In this document: positions 6,905 through 13,742 of the stretch, one piece after another
How the letters are laid out: every line of letters begins with the position of its first letter
Numbering within the stretch: position 1 is the first letter of the stretch
DNA from: a virus
DNA: 23,463 nucleotides
Strand: one strand, 5' to 3'
Virus record (IMG/VR): IMGVR_UViG_3300046517_000621
Coordinates: 1 to 23,463 of that record
Notes under the pieces: generated by a model
Told to the model about the DNA's origin: nothing
The model's database searches: none
Seen by the model: only the letters and a program-made list of their open reading frames with translations
Program-made: the position numbers and the translations under genes

Positions 6905-8369
6905 GCCGATTTCCGCAAACGTGAAGAAACTGGTCGACGGAGGCATGAGCGCCGAGGCCGCTGCCGCCCTGGTGATAAGCGATCCGATCGGCGAGCCCCG
7001 GCCTGACGCCGTTGTCCTGGCCTACGTGTGCGGCAACGAGGTCGCCTACTCGTGGCACCGCTCGATGGTCCAGCTCATCGGCTACGACGCCCAGACCAAC
7101 CAGCGGCTCGGCGACGGCCGCGGCGGGTTCCTGGCCCTGCGCTACGGCACCGGCGGGCTCATCCAGGCCCGGAACCAGGCCGCCTACGACTTCCTCAACG
7201 ACTACCCGGACGCCGACTGGCTGTTCTGGATCGACACCGACATGGGCTTTCCCGAGAACGCGCTCGAGCAACTCATCGAGGCAGCGGACCCGGTCGAGCG
7301 GCCGATCGTCGGCGCGCTGTGCTTCTCGCAGCAGGAGATCGAGTCCGACGGGATGGGTGGCCGCCGTGTCCAGCCGACCCCGGTCATCTACGACTGGATC
7401 ACCGTGGAGGGCCAGTCCGGGTACGCGGTGCGCTGGGACTACCCGCGCGACACGGTCACCCAGTGCCACGCGACCGGCTCGGCGTGCATCCTGATCCACC
7501 GCAGCGTCCTTCAGCGCATGGTCGACAAGTTCGGGACCTGGTACGACCGGGTGCCGAACCCCAGCACGCAGCAGCTGTTCAGCGAGGACCTGTCGTTCTG
7601 CGTCCGCGCCGGCGCCCTGGACATCCCGGTGTACGTCGATACCCGGGTGAAGACGACGCACCTGAAGCCGATCTGGGTGTCGGAGGACTTCTACGTCCGG
7701 GAGCGGGCCGCCCTGGCCATCCTGGAGCGCCGCCCGGACATTTCCGGGCTCAAGCGGGTCGCGATGACCCGCGAGCAGGCGTGGACGTTCGACCTGCTGC
7801 CGGACGCGCTGGCCGAGCTCGGCCTGAAGCCGACTTCGCTCATGCATGTCGGCGCGCATAAGGGCGAAGAGGTGCCGATCTACCGAAAGTGCGGGATCGA
7901 GGACATCACCCTGGTCGAGCCGGACCCGGTCAACGCCGCTTACCTGCGCGAGACCTTCCCCGACTGCGAGGTGGTCGAAATCGCGGTGGGGGCCATGATC
8001 GGCACGGCTACCTTCCATCGCGCCGTCGACACCGTGTTCAGCGGCCTGCGCGCGGACGCCGGTGTACCCACGACCGAGACGTTCGAGGTGGACGTCGAGC
8101 CCTTGTGCGACATCCAGGCCGAGCATGCGGCGAACGTCCTGGTCGTCGACACGCAGGGCACCGAGCTCGAGGCGCTGGCCTCCGCCGATCTGACCAACGT
8201 CGAGTTGGTCATCGTGGAGACGCAGGAGCTTTCCCGGGACCTGTACGCAGCGTTCTGGCCGGACGCGGTGGAGGCACTCGGGAAGGTCGGCTTCGTCCCG
8301 GCGATCCGCTGGGAGCATGAGGCCCACTTCGCCGACACCCTGTTCGTGCGGCAAGCCGATGGCGAGTGA
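6897..8369 (+). CDS. Fused GT-A glycosyltransferase and FkbM-type methyltransferase
   Basis: A 490-residue two-domain enzyme. Residues about 38-280 form a glycosyltransferase-A-like domain: AYVCG near 42-46, GGLIQARNQAAYDFL, then the metal/nucleotide-sugar motif DTD (113-115) in WLFWIDTDMGFP, and a later acidic FSEDLSFC segment. Residues about 312-475 form an FkbM-family SAM-dependent methyltransferase: motif I MHVGAHKGEE (from 316), an acidic VEPDP at the end of strand 2, and VVDTQGTELEAL around D418, followed by ELVIVETQ. A short helix-rich N-terminus (1-35) precedes them. The inferred role is attaching a sugar to a virion component or DNA-exposed surface and O-methylating it. The GTG start overlaps the upstream gene, and the end overlaps the second glycosyltransferase by 11 nt. 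Confidence 0.87.
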   Translation: MAKPISANVKKLVDGGMSAEAAAALVISDPIGEPRPDAVVLAYVCGNEVAYSWHRSMVQLIGYDAQTNQRLGDGRGGFLALRYGTGGLIQARNQAAYDFLNDYPDADWLFWIDTDMGFPENALEQLIEAADPVERPIVGALCFSQQEIESDGMGGRRVQPTPVIYDWITVEGQSGYAVRWDYPRDTVTQCHATGSACILIHRSVLQRMVDKFGTWYDRVPNPSTQQLFSEDLSFCVRAGALDIPVYVDTRVKTTHLKPIWVSEDFYVRERAALAILERRPDISGLKRVAMTREQAWTFDLLPDALAELGLKPTSLMHVGAHKGEEVPIYRKCGIEDITLVEPDPVNAAYLRETFPDCEVVEIAVGAMIGTATFHRAVDTVFSGLRADAGVPTTETFEVDVEPLCDIQAEHAANVLVVDTQGTELEALASADLTNVELVIVETQELSRDLYAAFWPDAVEALGKVGFVPAIRWEHEAHFADTLFVRQADGE

Positions 8370-9072
8370 TCTGCTAGTCATCGTCCCCACGCGCGGACGG
8401 CCCGCCTCGGCGCGGCGGGTGGTCGAGGCATGGAAGGCGACCGAGGCGTTCGAGGCTGCGGAGCTGATGTTCGCCGCCGATCTCGACGACCCATCGATAG
8501 ACGACTACGTCGGCATCCCGCAGGACTATGCGGGCTTGCCGATCACGGTGCACATCTCGCCGAAGTGGCGGCCGATGGTGGCCAAGCTCAATGACGTGGC
8601 TGGACTTTACGCCCGGAGCTACGAGTACCCGGTGCTCGGCTTCGCAGGCGACGACCACCTGCCCCGAACGAAGCATTGGGCCGCCATGCTTCTCGCCGCG
8701 CTCGACCAGCTGCGTACTGGGATCGTTTACGGCAACGACCTGCTGCAGGGCGAGCGGCTGTGCACCTCGTGGGCGATGACCTCCGACATCGTGCGGGCGC
8801 TGGGCCGGATGGTCCCGGCGCCGGTAGACCACATGTACTGCGACAACTCGGTGATGGACCTGGGCCGCCTGGCCGGTTGCCTGCGTTACCTGCCGGAGGT
8901 GGTCGTCGAGCACTGCCACCCGCTCGCCGGGAAGGCGGAGTGGGACACCGGTTACGCGCGGGTCAACCGGGCCGAGCAGTTCCAGCGTGACGAGGCGGCC
9001 TACCGGCAGTGGTGCGGTTCCGGCCGTGATGCGGACGTGGCAACGATCAAGTCACTCGCTACAGAAAGCTGA
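8359..9072 (+). CDS. Second glycosyltransferase (GT2-like)
   Basis: A 237-residue protein with the N-terminal nucleotide-binding strand LLVIVPTRGRPASARRVVEAW typical of GT-A enzymes, and a central FAGDDHLPR motif (D98-D99) in the DxD position. A later VDHMYCDNSVMDLG segment could supply the catalytic acid. ATG at 8359 lies inside the end of the fusion gene (11-nt overlap), indicating coupled expression. An upstream in-frame ATG at 8317 would add 14 Cys/Pro-rich residues with no family resemblance and is rejected. With the preceding gene it probably builds a short, methylated glycan. The substrate is not visible. Its 3' end overlaps the minus-strand gene by 14 nt. Confidence 0.85.
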   Translation: MASDLLVIVPTRGRPASARRVVEAWKATEAFEAAELMFAADLDDPSIDDYVGIPQDYAGLPITVHISPKWRPMVAKLNDVAGLYARSYEYPVLGFAGDDHLPRTKHWAAMLLAALDQLRTGIVYGNDLLQGERLCTSWAMTSDIVRALGRMVPAPVDHMYCDNSVMDLGRLAGCLRYLPEVVVEHCHPLAGKAEWDTGYARVNRAEQFQRDEAAYRQWCGSGRDADVATIKSLATES

Positions 9073-9286
9073 GCGGGTCGGCCTTCCAATCGTCGGCATG
9101 CGAACAGCCGGGATGATGCAGGACTGGCGGTAGCCCGTCCGACCGGAAGTTACCGCAGTCGGGACACTGCCCTGCCGCGAAGCCGGACTCCGCACGCGCC
9201 ACCTGAAGCTGCGTGTAGATCTGGTCGGCCGTTGGATGGTTCTTCGCCTGGTGGATCAGTTCCCGCAGTTCTTCCGCCGTCGTCAT
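9059..9286 (-). CDS. Minus-strand small Cys/His zinc-ribbon-like protein
   Basis: A 75-residue protein on the opposite strand to all neighbours. The N-terminal 30 residues are helical (TAEELRELIHQAK, DQIYTQLQVARAE). The second half has CPDC (41-44), HH (57-58) and C61-x-H63, consistent with a small zinc-binding fold. ATG is at 9286 (minus), TAG at 9061-9059. No Shine-Dalgarno sequence is seen; instead TACCTT ends 7 nt before the ATG, fitting a leaderless transcript. It overlaps the 3' end of the glycosyltransferase gene and diverges from the adaptor gene with a 36-nt spacer. Its isolation suggests a 'moron' expressed independently of the late operon. Function unknown. It could be spurious, but the protein-like composition and the promoter argue otherwise. 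Confidence 0.62.
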   Translation of the reverse strand: MTTAEELRELIHQAKNHPTADQIYTQLQVARAESGFAAGQCPDCGNFRSDGLPPVLHHPGCSHADDWKADPLSFL

Positions 9287-9293
9287 GCATTCC

Positions 9294-9299
9294 AAGGTA
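9294..9299 (-). promoter_or_regulatory. Putative -10 box, leaderless promoter of minus-strand gene
   Basis: On the minus strand TACCTT (AAGGTA at 9294-9299 on +) stands 7 nt before the ATG at 9286. It matches the actinobacterial -10 pattern TAnnnT and would place transcription start at or next to the start codon. No clear TTGACA-type -35 is seen, which is not unusual for actinobacterial promoters. The second minus-strand gene of the window has the same arrangement. Confidence 0.5.
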
Positions 9300-9322
9300 G
9301 CCGAGCGGATTGGGGGCGGGCT

Positions 9323-9856
9323 GTGGCCCAGTACGCGACCGCCACTGAGCTGGCCGGCAGGCTGCAGAAGGACCTCGACACGTACAGCGCCAACCAGGTC
9401 CTCACCCTCACCTCCAGCCTGTTCTCCCGGACAGCGGACACGTGGTGGGAAGCAACGACCGTCACCTACACGGTCCTCGGGACGTTCTGCCCGTCGATCG
9501 CCCTGCCGTTCCGGCCGATCAGCGCGGTCACGGCGGTGCGGATCAACGGGGCGGCCGTCACCGGCTGGACGCTGATCAAGCGGACGCTGTGGCGTACAGG
9601 CGGGTTCGGGGTCTCGTGCGTGATCCCGCCGGATGAGGTCGACATCGACCTGACCCACGGCTACGCGGCCCCGACCGACGACGTCAAAGGCGCGGTCCTG
9701 GAGACGGCGGCTCAGGCATATGAGGTCCCGCCCAGTGCCGTGATCAGTGAGTCCATTGATGACTACGCGGTCAAATACGCCACTACCGGCGGCCTGCAGC
9801 TCACCGCGTCGGCGCGGGATCTCGCGTACATGTACCGCGGCACTCTCGTCGCCTGA
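9323..9856 (+). CDS. Head-tail adaptor (connector) protein
   Basis: A 177-residue protein resembling gp6/gp15-type adaptors that extend the portal ring. The N-terminus AQYATATELAGRLQKDLDTYSANQVLTLTSSLF is the typical helical start. It is followed by a beta-rich middle (LPFRPISAVTAVRINGAAV) and a C-terminal helix region with VKGAVLETAAQAYEVPP. GTG at 9323 follows a GGGGGCGGG run; the longer frame opening at 9236 overlaps the divergent gene and has no family resemblance. This is the first gene after the divergent spacer. Unlike in most siphophages it is not followed directly by the stopper. Confidence 0.82.
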   Translation: MAQYATATELAGRLQKDLDTYSANQVLTLTSSLFSRTADTWWEATTVTYTVLGTFCPSIALPFRPISAVTAVRINGAAVTGWTLIKRTLWRTGGFGVSCVIPPDEVDIDLTHGYAAPTDDVKGAVLETAAQAYEVPPSAVISESIDDYAVKYATTGGLQLTASARDLAYMYRGTLVA

Positions 9857-9883
9857 CCCCCTTCTCACTGCCCAGGAGGGCGC

Positions 9884-10204
9884 ATGTCCGTCGGACGCGG
9901 CATCACCAAGAACGACATCGACCAGCGCATGTCGTCGGCCGTCGAGCAGGTCTGGAACTCGCTGAACAACATCAACCAGGCTTCGCTGTGGCTGGCGAAC
10001 ACGAACATCGTCCCGAACGACACGTTCCTGACGAACCTCGGCTACACGTCGGGCGAGGTGACGCTGCTGCGGGCGGCGGTCAACGACCTCGGGCATTCGA
10101 CGAACGGGCTGTGGGCCGTCGCGCACAACCTGAAGACCGTGCCGTCGACGAACAACTTCTTTTTCTCGGGCCAGCAAATTACTGGCGTGAATTGGGCTGG
10201 ATGA
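9884..10204 (+). CDS. Hypothetical virion-region protein
   Basis: A 106-residue protein rich in Asn. It begins SVGRGITKNDIDQRMSSAVEQVWNSLNNINQ, a predicted helix, with further helical segments (EVTLLRAAVNDLGH) and a C-terminal NNFFFSGQQITGVNWAG. ATG at 9884 has a strong AGGAGGG (9873-9879). Proteins of this type occur in the head-tail gene block of other actinophages and are presumed structural. No catalytic motif is seen. Function not recognised. Confidence 0.75.
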   Translation: MSVGRGITKNDIDQRMSSAVEQVWNSLNNINQASLWLANTNIVPNDTFLTNLGYTSGEVTLLRAAVNDLGHSTNGLWAVAHNLKTVPSTNNFFFSGQQITGVNWAG

Positions 10205-10222
10205 CCCGGCGAGGAGTAAGCC

Positions 10223-10927
10223 GTGGCTCCGACGCTGGTCACCACCCCGTACTACGTCCCGCTCTCCCCGCAGGGCACGTCAGCGCTGGTCACGCCGTCA
10301 TTCACGCCCAGCAACGGCGAAGTGCTCGTCATCAAGCTGGGCACCTGGGACACCGGTAGCCCGCTGGGCGCGCCGACCGGCGGTAGCCAGACCTACACGT
10401 CGCGGGTGGTCGAAGCTCCGGGCGGCTTCAATCAGTGGTGCGCGATCTACACCTGCATCATCAGCGGGTCACCCGGGTCGATGACGGTCAGCTCCACCCC
10501 ATCGGTCAGCCTGCGCGGCTCGATGGTCGTCGAGCGCTGGTCCGGCGCCCAGCTCGCCGCGACACCGGTAACGGCAACGTCGAACTCCACCGGCGCTGCG
10601 TCCGGCTCGATCACCCCGTCATCGGGGTCGAGCATCATCTCCTGGACCGCTGGTGACGTTAACTCGGTCGACCCGGCGACCCGTACGTACCTGGCCTCGG
10701 CCACCCAGGACGGCCTGCGGGATGACCATGTCGGCAGCAACGGCGTCGAGTACCACGCCTACCAGTCGTCCACCGGCACGGGCAGCCAGAGCTACGGGCT
10801 GTCCGCCCCGACCGGCATGGGCTACGTGACCGCTGCGATCGAGGTTCAGGCATCTGCCGGCGCATCGTTCATCGCGCCACTACCGCTGATCATCCGCCAG
10901 GCTGTGAATCGCGCCAGCATTTTCTAG
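10223..10927 (+). CDS. Putative beta-rich virion surface protein
   Basis: A 234-residue protein, very rich in Ser/Thr/Gly, with alternating short hydrophobic strands: EVLVIKLGTWDTG, GSMTVSSTPSVSL, SMVVERWSGAQL, SGSIIS-like and MGYVTAAIEVQAS. This suggests a beta-sandwich or jelly-roll domain such as decoration or fibre proteins use. The last ~25 residues (ASFIAPLPLIIRQAVNRASIF) are hydrophobic with a terminal Phe. The GTG at 10223 is preceded by GAGGAG. It sits in the cassette between adaptor and stopper, so a capsid or neck attachment is inferred. Its Ser/Thr content makes it a candidate glycosylation substrate. Function unproven. Confidence 0.75.
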   Translation: MAPTLVTTPYYVPLSPQGTSALVTPSFTPSNGEVLVIKLGTWDTGSPLGAPTGGSQTYTSRVVEAPGGFNQWCAIYTCIISGSPGSMTVSSTPSVSLRGSMVVERWSGAQLAATPVTATSNSTGAASGSITPSSGSSIISWTAGDVNSVDPATRTYLASATQDGLRDDHVGSNGVEYHAYQSSTGTGSQSYGLSAPTGMGYVTAAIEVQASAGASFIAPLPLIIRQAVNRASIF

Positions 10928-10936
10928 GGAGCCTGC

Positions 10937-11437
10937 GTGGGAGCCAAGACCTACGTCGCCTATAACGCGGCGATGCCGACCACGGCGGCGATCACCCCGG
11001 TGACGACCGGCACGGCGATCAAGACGCTGCTGCAGATCGCGACGCCCTCGACCGAGCAGCTGCGGGTCATCGAGTGGGGCATCTCGTTCGACGGCTCGGC
11101 GGCGGCGACGCCGGGCAAGGTGGAGCTGATCGAGACGGACGTTGCGGCCACAGTCACGGCGCACGTGGCGGCCGGGGTGATGAAGATGAACGGCCCGAAC
11201 GATGTCGCCTCGCTGGTCACGCTCGGCACGTCGGCGACCGGCTATACGGCGTCGGCCGAGGGCACGACTACCGCATCCCGGGTACTGGACTACCAGCTGA
11301 TCGCGCCGACCTCGCAGTACGTGAAGCAGTTTCCGCTCGGCCGTGAGCCGGAGGTGGCGGCGTCGAAGTTCCTGCGGGTGAGGGTGACTTTCGGGACCGC
11401 GGTGAACGCGATCTGTTACGTGGTTTGGGAGGAGTAG
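10937..11437 (+). CDS. Putative virion structural protein (decoration-like)
   Basis: A 166-residue protein, mostly beta-strand by pattern: KTLLQIATPSTEQLRVIEWGISFDG, KVELIETDVAATVTAHV, RVLDYQLIAPTSQYVKQFPLG, and FLRVRVTFGTAVNAICYVVWEE at the C-terminus. The order 'ATPST..LRV..WGISFDG ... PLGREPEV..SKFLRVRVT' recurs in a family of small structural proteins of actinobacterial phages, often with unknown role. The GTG start at 10937 follows GGGAG. It is encoded 9 nt after the previous gene and 32 nt before the repeat protein gene, clearly in one operon. Confidence 0.77.
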   Translation: MGAKTYVAYNAAMPTTAAITPVTTGTAIKTLLQIATPSTEQLRVIEWGISFDGSAAATPGKVELIETDVAATVTAHVAAGVMKMNGPNDVASLVTLGTSATGYTASAEGTTTASRVLDYQLIAPTSQYVKQFPLGREPEVAASKFLRVRVTFGTAVNAICYVVWEE

Positions 11438-11469
11438 GCCCCGGCCCGTCGAGCGAGAGGCGGTAGCCG

Positions 11470-12354
11470 ATGGCCCGGCTCGGTCGTAGTTTCCCCGCAC
11501 GCCCGATCATCAAGCAGCAGCAGTTCACCGCCTCGACCACAAACGGAACCGCAACTGCCACCGGCGCGGGCTCAGTCACCGCCCTGGCCACGCAGGCCGC
11601 CGGGAAGACCGTCACCGGTACGGGCAGCACGTCCGCCGCCGTCACGATCATCGCCACCGCCGCCGTCAGCGGCGCCGGTACAGTCACCGCCCTGGCGACG
11701 CTGCCTGGCTCCGCCTCAGTTACCGGTGCGGGTGCGACGACGGCGCTCGTCACCGAGCTGGCCGGATCGACCGTCACCGGCGCGGGCAGCGTCTCGGCGA
11801 GCTCCGGCGGCACCACGTCGGGCACGGCCACCGTCACCGGCGCCGGCTCCACCGCAGCGCTGGCCACGGTCGCAGCGCCGGCGGCAGTCTTCGGCGCCGG
11901 GTCGGTCTCGGCCCTGGTGACGGTCGCGGCAGGCAAGACGGTCTCCGGCGCAGGCTCGGTCACGGACGTCGCCGTCCAGATCGCCACGGCCACGGTCGCG
12001 GGCGTCGGCTCGGTCACCGCGAACTCGGGCGCGGCAAGCTCCGGCACTGCGACGGTCGCGGGCGCGGGATCGGTCAGCGCGTCCGGAGCGATCATCGGCT
12101 CGGCCACCGTCACGGGGGCCGGAGCGGTCACCGCCCTGGCTCGGCTTCAGGCCATCGCGAGCCGGACCGGCGCAGGCTCCGTCTCGGCGTTCGGCGGCCT
12201 GGTCATCACCGGCACTGCGACCGTCACCGGGCAAGGCTTCGTCACCGCGAGCTCCAACTCGCGGATCACCCCGCGCCCGTTCTCGGGCACCACGTCCCGC
12301 CCGAACTCCGGCATCACGCCACGACCGTTCGCGGGCACCACAGCTCGCCCCTGA
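11470..12354 (+). CDS. Repeat-built Ala/Gly/Ser/Thr protein, putative fibre or decoration
   Basis: A 294-residue protein. After a basic start (ARLGRSFPARPIIKQQQ) it consists of about 13 imperfect repeats of 17-20 residues, each centred on a V/T-x-GAGSVTAxAT pattern (G-A/V/T-G-S/A-V/T). The regular hydrophobic-small alternation suggests a repetitive beta structure such as a solenoid or stacked hairpins. The last ~30 residues contain a second repeat, ITPRPFxGTT-x-RP, twice, ending RP. No Cys and few charges occur in the repeats. ATG at 11470 follows GAGAGG. Virion surface or fibre-like function is inferred from context. The many Ser/Thr residues would suit the nearby glycosyltransferases. Confidence 0.75.
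   Translation: MARLGRSFPARPIIKQQQFTASTTNGTATATGAGSVTALATQAAGKTVTGTGSTSAAVTIIATAAVSGAGTVTALATLPGSASVTGAGATTALVTELAGSTVTGAGSVSASSGGTTSGTATVTGAGSTAALATVAAPAAVFGAGSVSALVTVAAGKTVSGAGSVTDVAVQIATATVAGVGSVTANSGAASSGTATVAGAGSVSASGAIIGSATVTGAGAVTALARLQAIASRTGAGSVSAFGGLVITGTATVTGQGFVTASSNSRITPRPFSGTTSRPNSGITPRPFAGTTARP
11546..12260 (+). repeat. About 13 degenerate tandem repeats of 51-60 bp within gene
   Basis: The DNA repeats units like GTCACCGGCGCGGGC followed by a TC(A/G)GTCACCGCC-type stretch, with a variable spacer. Unit lengths vary between roughly 51 and 60 bp and always keep the reading frame. Divergence between units is high at third positions but the encoded GAGSV core is kept, which points to old duplication under protein selection. 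Confidence 0.7.
12265..12353 (+). repeat. Two 48-bp-spaced tandem repeats at gene 3' end
   Basis: An imperfect unit beginning ATCACC at 12265 and ATCACG at 12313 encodes ITPRPF-(S/A)-GTT twice, separated by SRPNSG. The period is 48 bp; the second copy is cut by the stop codon. It is distinct in sequence from the GAGSV repeats before it and forms the Pro/Arg-rich C-terminus. Confidence 0.65.
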
Positions 12355-12362
12355 GGAGCGCC

Positions 12363-12527
12363 ATGACCGACCAGAGCGAATCGCCGGAGTTCGACGAAGG
12401 GCAGGGCTGGCGGGTGCTCGACGCCGACGGGAACGTCGTGCAGTCCGGTGGCATCTCGATCGCCCTGGCTGACGGCCAACTCGCCCAGCTCATCGAGCAG
12501 TTCAGCACCGAAGGAGAGCAGGAGTAA
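12363..12527 (+). CDS. Small acidic hypothetical protein (54 residues)
   Basis: A very short gene: ATG 12363, TAA 12525-12527, with GAGGAGC (12353-12359) as ribosome site. The 54-residue product is acidic: MTDQSESPEFDEGQGWR, then VLDADGNVVQSGG forming a likely beta-hairpin, and a helix GQLAQLIEQFSTEG. The stop overlaps the next start as TAATG, so it is translationally coupled to the fibre-like protein. Too small for a family call. A chaperone or small virion subunit for the following protein is possible. Confidence 0.7.
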   Translation: MTDQSESPEFDEGQGWRVLDADGNVVQSGGISIALADGQLAQLIEQFSTEGEQE

Positions 12528-12955
12528 TGGCCGGTCTTCCCAACACGTTGATCTCTAACGTCCTCAACGCCACCACGCCGACCGGCACCTCGGGCGCGCC
12601 CGGCTCGTTCACCGCATTCGCGGGCTCGGCGATGAAGGTCCGGCTGAACTCGACCAGCTCGACCGCGTCGGCGAACGGCACCCAGCTCACCGGCACCGGC
12701 TACACCGCCGGCGGCACGGCGGTCCCGGCCGCGTCGACCGCCTCGAGCTCGGGCAGCAACGTGACCCTGCCGGCGTCCTCGGCGCTGTCGTGGACGAACG
12801 CCTCGGGCGGCAGCTGGTCGATCCAGTCGTTCGACCTGACCGACTCGGCCGCAGCCCGGTCGTGGTTCGGCGACTTCAACGGCGCGCCTATCAGCGTGGC
12901 GAACGGCAACACCTTCCAGATCGCGGTCGGTGGGATCAGCATCGGGCTCGCATGA
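12527..12955 (+). CDS. Small fibre-like structural protein
   Basis: A 142-residue protein matching in layout a family of short phage structural proteins. It begins with AGLPNTLISNVLNATTP, followed by an 'alpha plus beta' motif MKVRLNSTSSTASANGTQLTGTGYTAGG, a mid-strand SWSIQSFDLTDSAAARSWFGDFNGAPISVANGNTFQIAVGGISIGLA-type end where the product of interest is placed on a 'background' value. Members often lie in tail-fibre or connector regions. Ser/Thr/Gly content is high. ATG at 12527 overlaps the previous stop, and the stop overlaps the stopper start (ATGA). Confidence 0.75.
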   Translation: MAGLPNTLISNVLNATTPTGTSGAPGSFTAFAGSAMKVRLNSTSSTASANGTQLTGTGYTAGGTAVPAASTASSSGSNVTLPASSALSWTNASGGSWSIQSFDLTDSAAARSWFGDFNGAPISVANGNTFQIAVGGISIGLA

Positions 12956-13356
12956 GCCGCGAATCTGTCCTCGCCCGCGGCCAGGCAAAAGCCGCGGCGA
13001 GCATGGCCGACGCGTGCACGATCCGGCGCAAGAACACCAGCGACACGACCAACCCGGTCACGGGCGTCGGCGCGACGACCTACACGACGCTGTACACGGG
13101 TAAGTGCCGCGTGCAGCAGCAGGCCGTGATCGCCCGCCCGCACGACGTCGGCGAGGACAAGGTCTGGCTCGTCCGCTTCGACCTGCAGCTCCCGGTCGCC
13201 ACGACCGCCGGGCTTCAGGTCGGCGACCAGGTCACGGTCACCGCCGCCGTGAACGATCCGGACCTGGTGAACCGGGTCTTCACCGTCAACGAGCTGGCCC
13301 ACAAGTCAGAGCCGACCGCCCGCCGGATCGGCATAGTCGAGGTGACGGACTCGTGA
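12952..13356 (+). CDS. Head-tail stopper (DUF6093-like)
   Basis: A 134-residue protein resembling DUF6093 head-closure proteins, which plug the connector after packaging. The N-terminal ESVLARGQAKAAASMADACTIRRK pattern is followed by the TYTTLYTGKCRVQQQ strand, VWLVRFDLQLPV, LQVGDQVTVTAAVNDPDLVNRVFTVNELAHKS and a C-terminal strand RIGIVEVT. ATG at 12952 overlaps the preceding stop. The stop overlaps the GTG of the neck protein gene. The family assignment is by recalled pattern, not by search. Confidence 0.82.
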   Translation: MSRESVLARGQAKAAASMADACTIRRKNTSDTTNPVTGVGATTYTTLYTGKCRVQQQAVIARPHDVGEDKVWLVRFDLQLPVATTAGLQVGDQVTVTAAVNDPDLVNRVFTVNELAHKSEPTARRIGIVEVTDS

Positions 13357-13742
13357 AGGTCGGCTTCGACGCGCATGAGGTCACCGTGCTGGCCGACGCG
13401 ATCACCAAGGCGTCCCGGGTCGCGGTCAAGGACACCGAGGCGGTCGTCTTCCGGGGCGCGATCCAGATCAAGAAGGAGGCGGCTCGCCGGATCTCCGGGC
13501 ACCCTCGCCTGAAGCGGCTGCCGCGCGCGATCGACTTCGACATGTACCAGTCGCTGAAGGGCCCGGCGGCGGAGATCGGCCCGAACCACGCGAAGCCGCA
13601 GGGCCCGCTGGGCAACATCGCCGAGTACGGGACGCCGCATACGCCGTCGATGCCGTTCATGCGCCCGGCCGCCGACGCGGAGCAGCCGCGTTTCGAGCGT
13701 GCGATGGAGGCTCTGGCCGTGAAAGCGCTGGGCCTCGAATGA
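13353..13742 (+). CDS. Neck / tail-completion protein (HK97 gp10-like)
   Basis: A 129-residue protein with the order expected for HK97-gp10-type proteins. It has a long N-terminal helix (VTVLADAITKASRVAVKDTEAVVFRGAIQIKKEAARRI), a middle strand pair (AIDFDMYQSLKGPAAEIGPNH), the conserved LGNIAEYGTPHTPSMPFMRPAAD segment, and a C-terminal helix. Proteins of this family join the tail to the head. GTG at 13353 overlaps the stopper stop, and the stop overlaps the ATG of the tail terminator gene. This makes a coupled stopper-neck-terminator trio. Confidence 0.85.
   Translation: MKVGFDAHEVTVLADAITKASRVAVKDTEAVVFRGAIQIKKEAARRISGHPRLKRLPRAIDFDMYQSLKGPAAEIGPNHAKPQGPLGNIAEYGTPHTPSMPFMRPAADAEQPRFERAMEALAVKALGLE

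Noticed and set aside
8317-8358. Upstream ATG extension of the second glycosyltransferase
   Set aside because: Adds a Pro/Cys-rich stretch read from within the methyltransferase gene; the conserved GT start LLVIVPTRGRP follows ATG 8359 directly.
6879-8390. 503-residue minus-strand frame over the glycosyltransferase fusion
   Set aside because: Antisense to a gene with readable domains. Composition is a mirror of its codons.
11268-12131. Minus-strand repetitive frame (PAPVTVAV-like repeats)
   Set aside because: Mirror of the sense GAGSV repeats; regularity comes from the tandem DNA repeats.
11546-12353. CRISPR-like array of regular short repeats
   Set aside because: Repeats are degenerate, keep the reading frame, lack identical units with unique spacers, and no cas genes are near.
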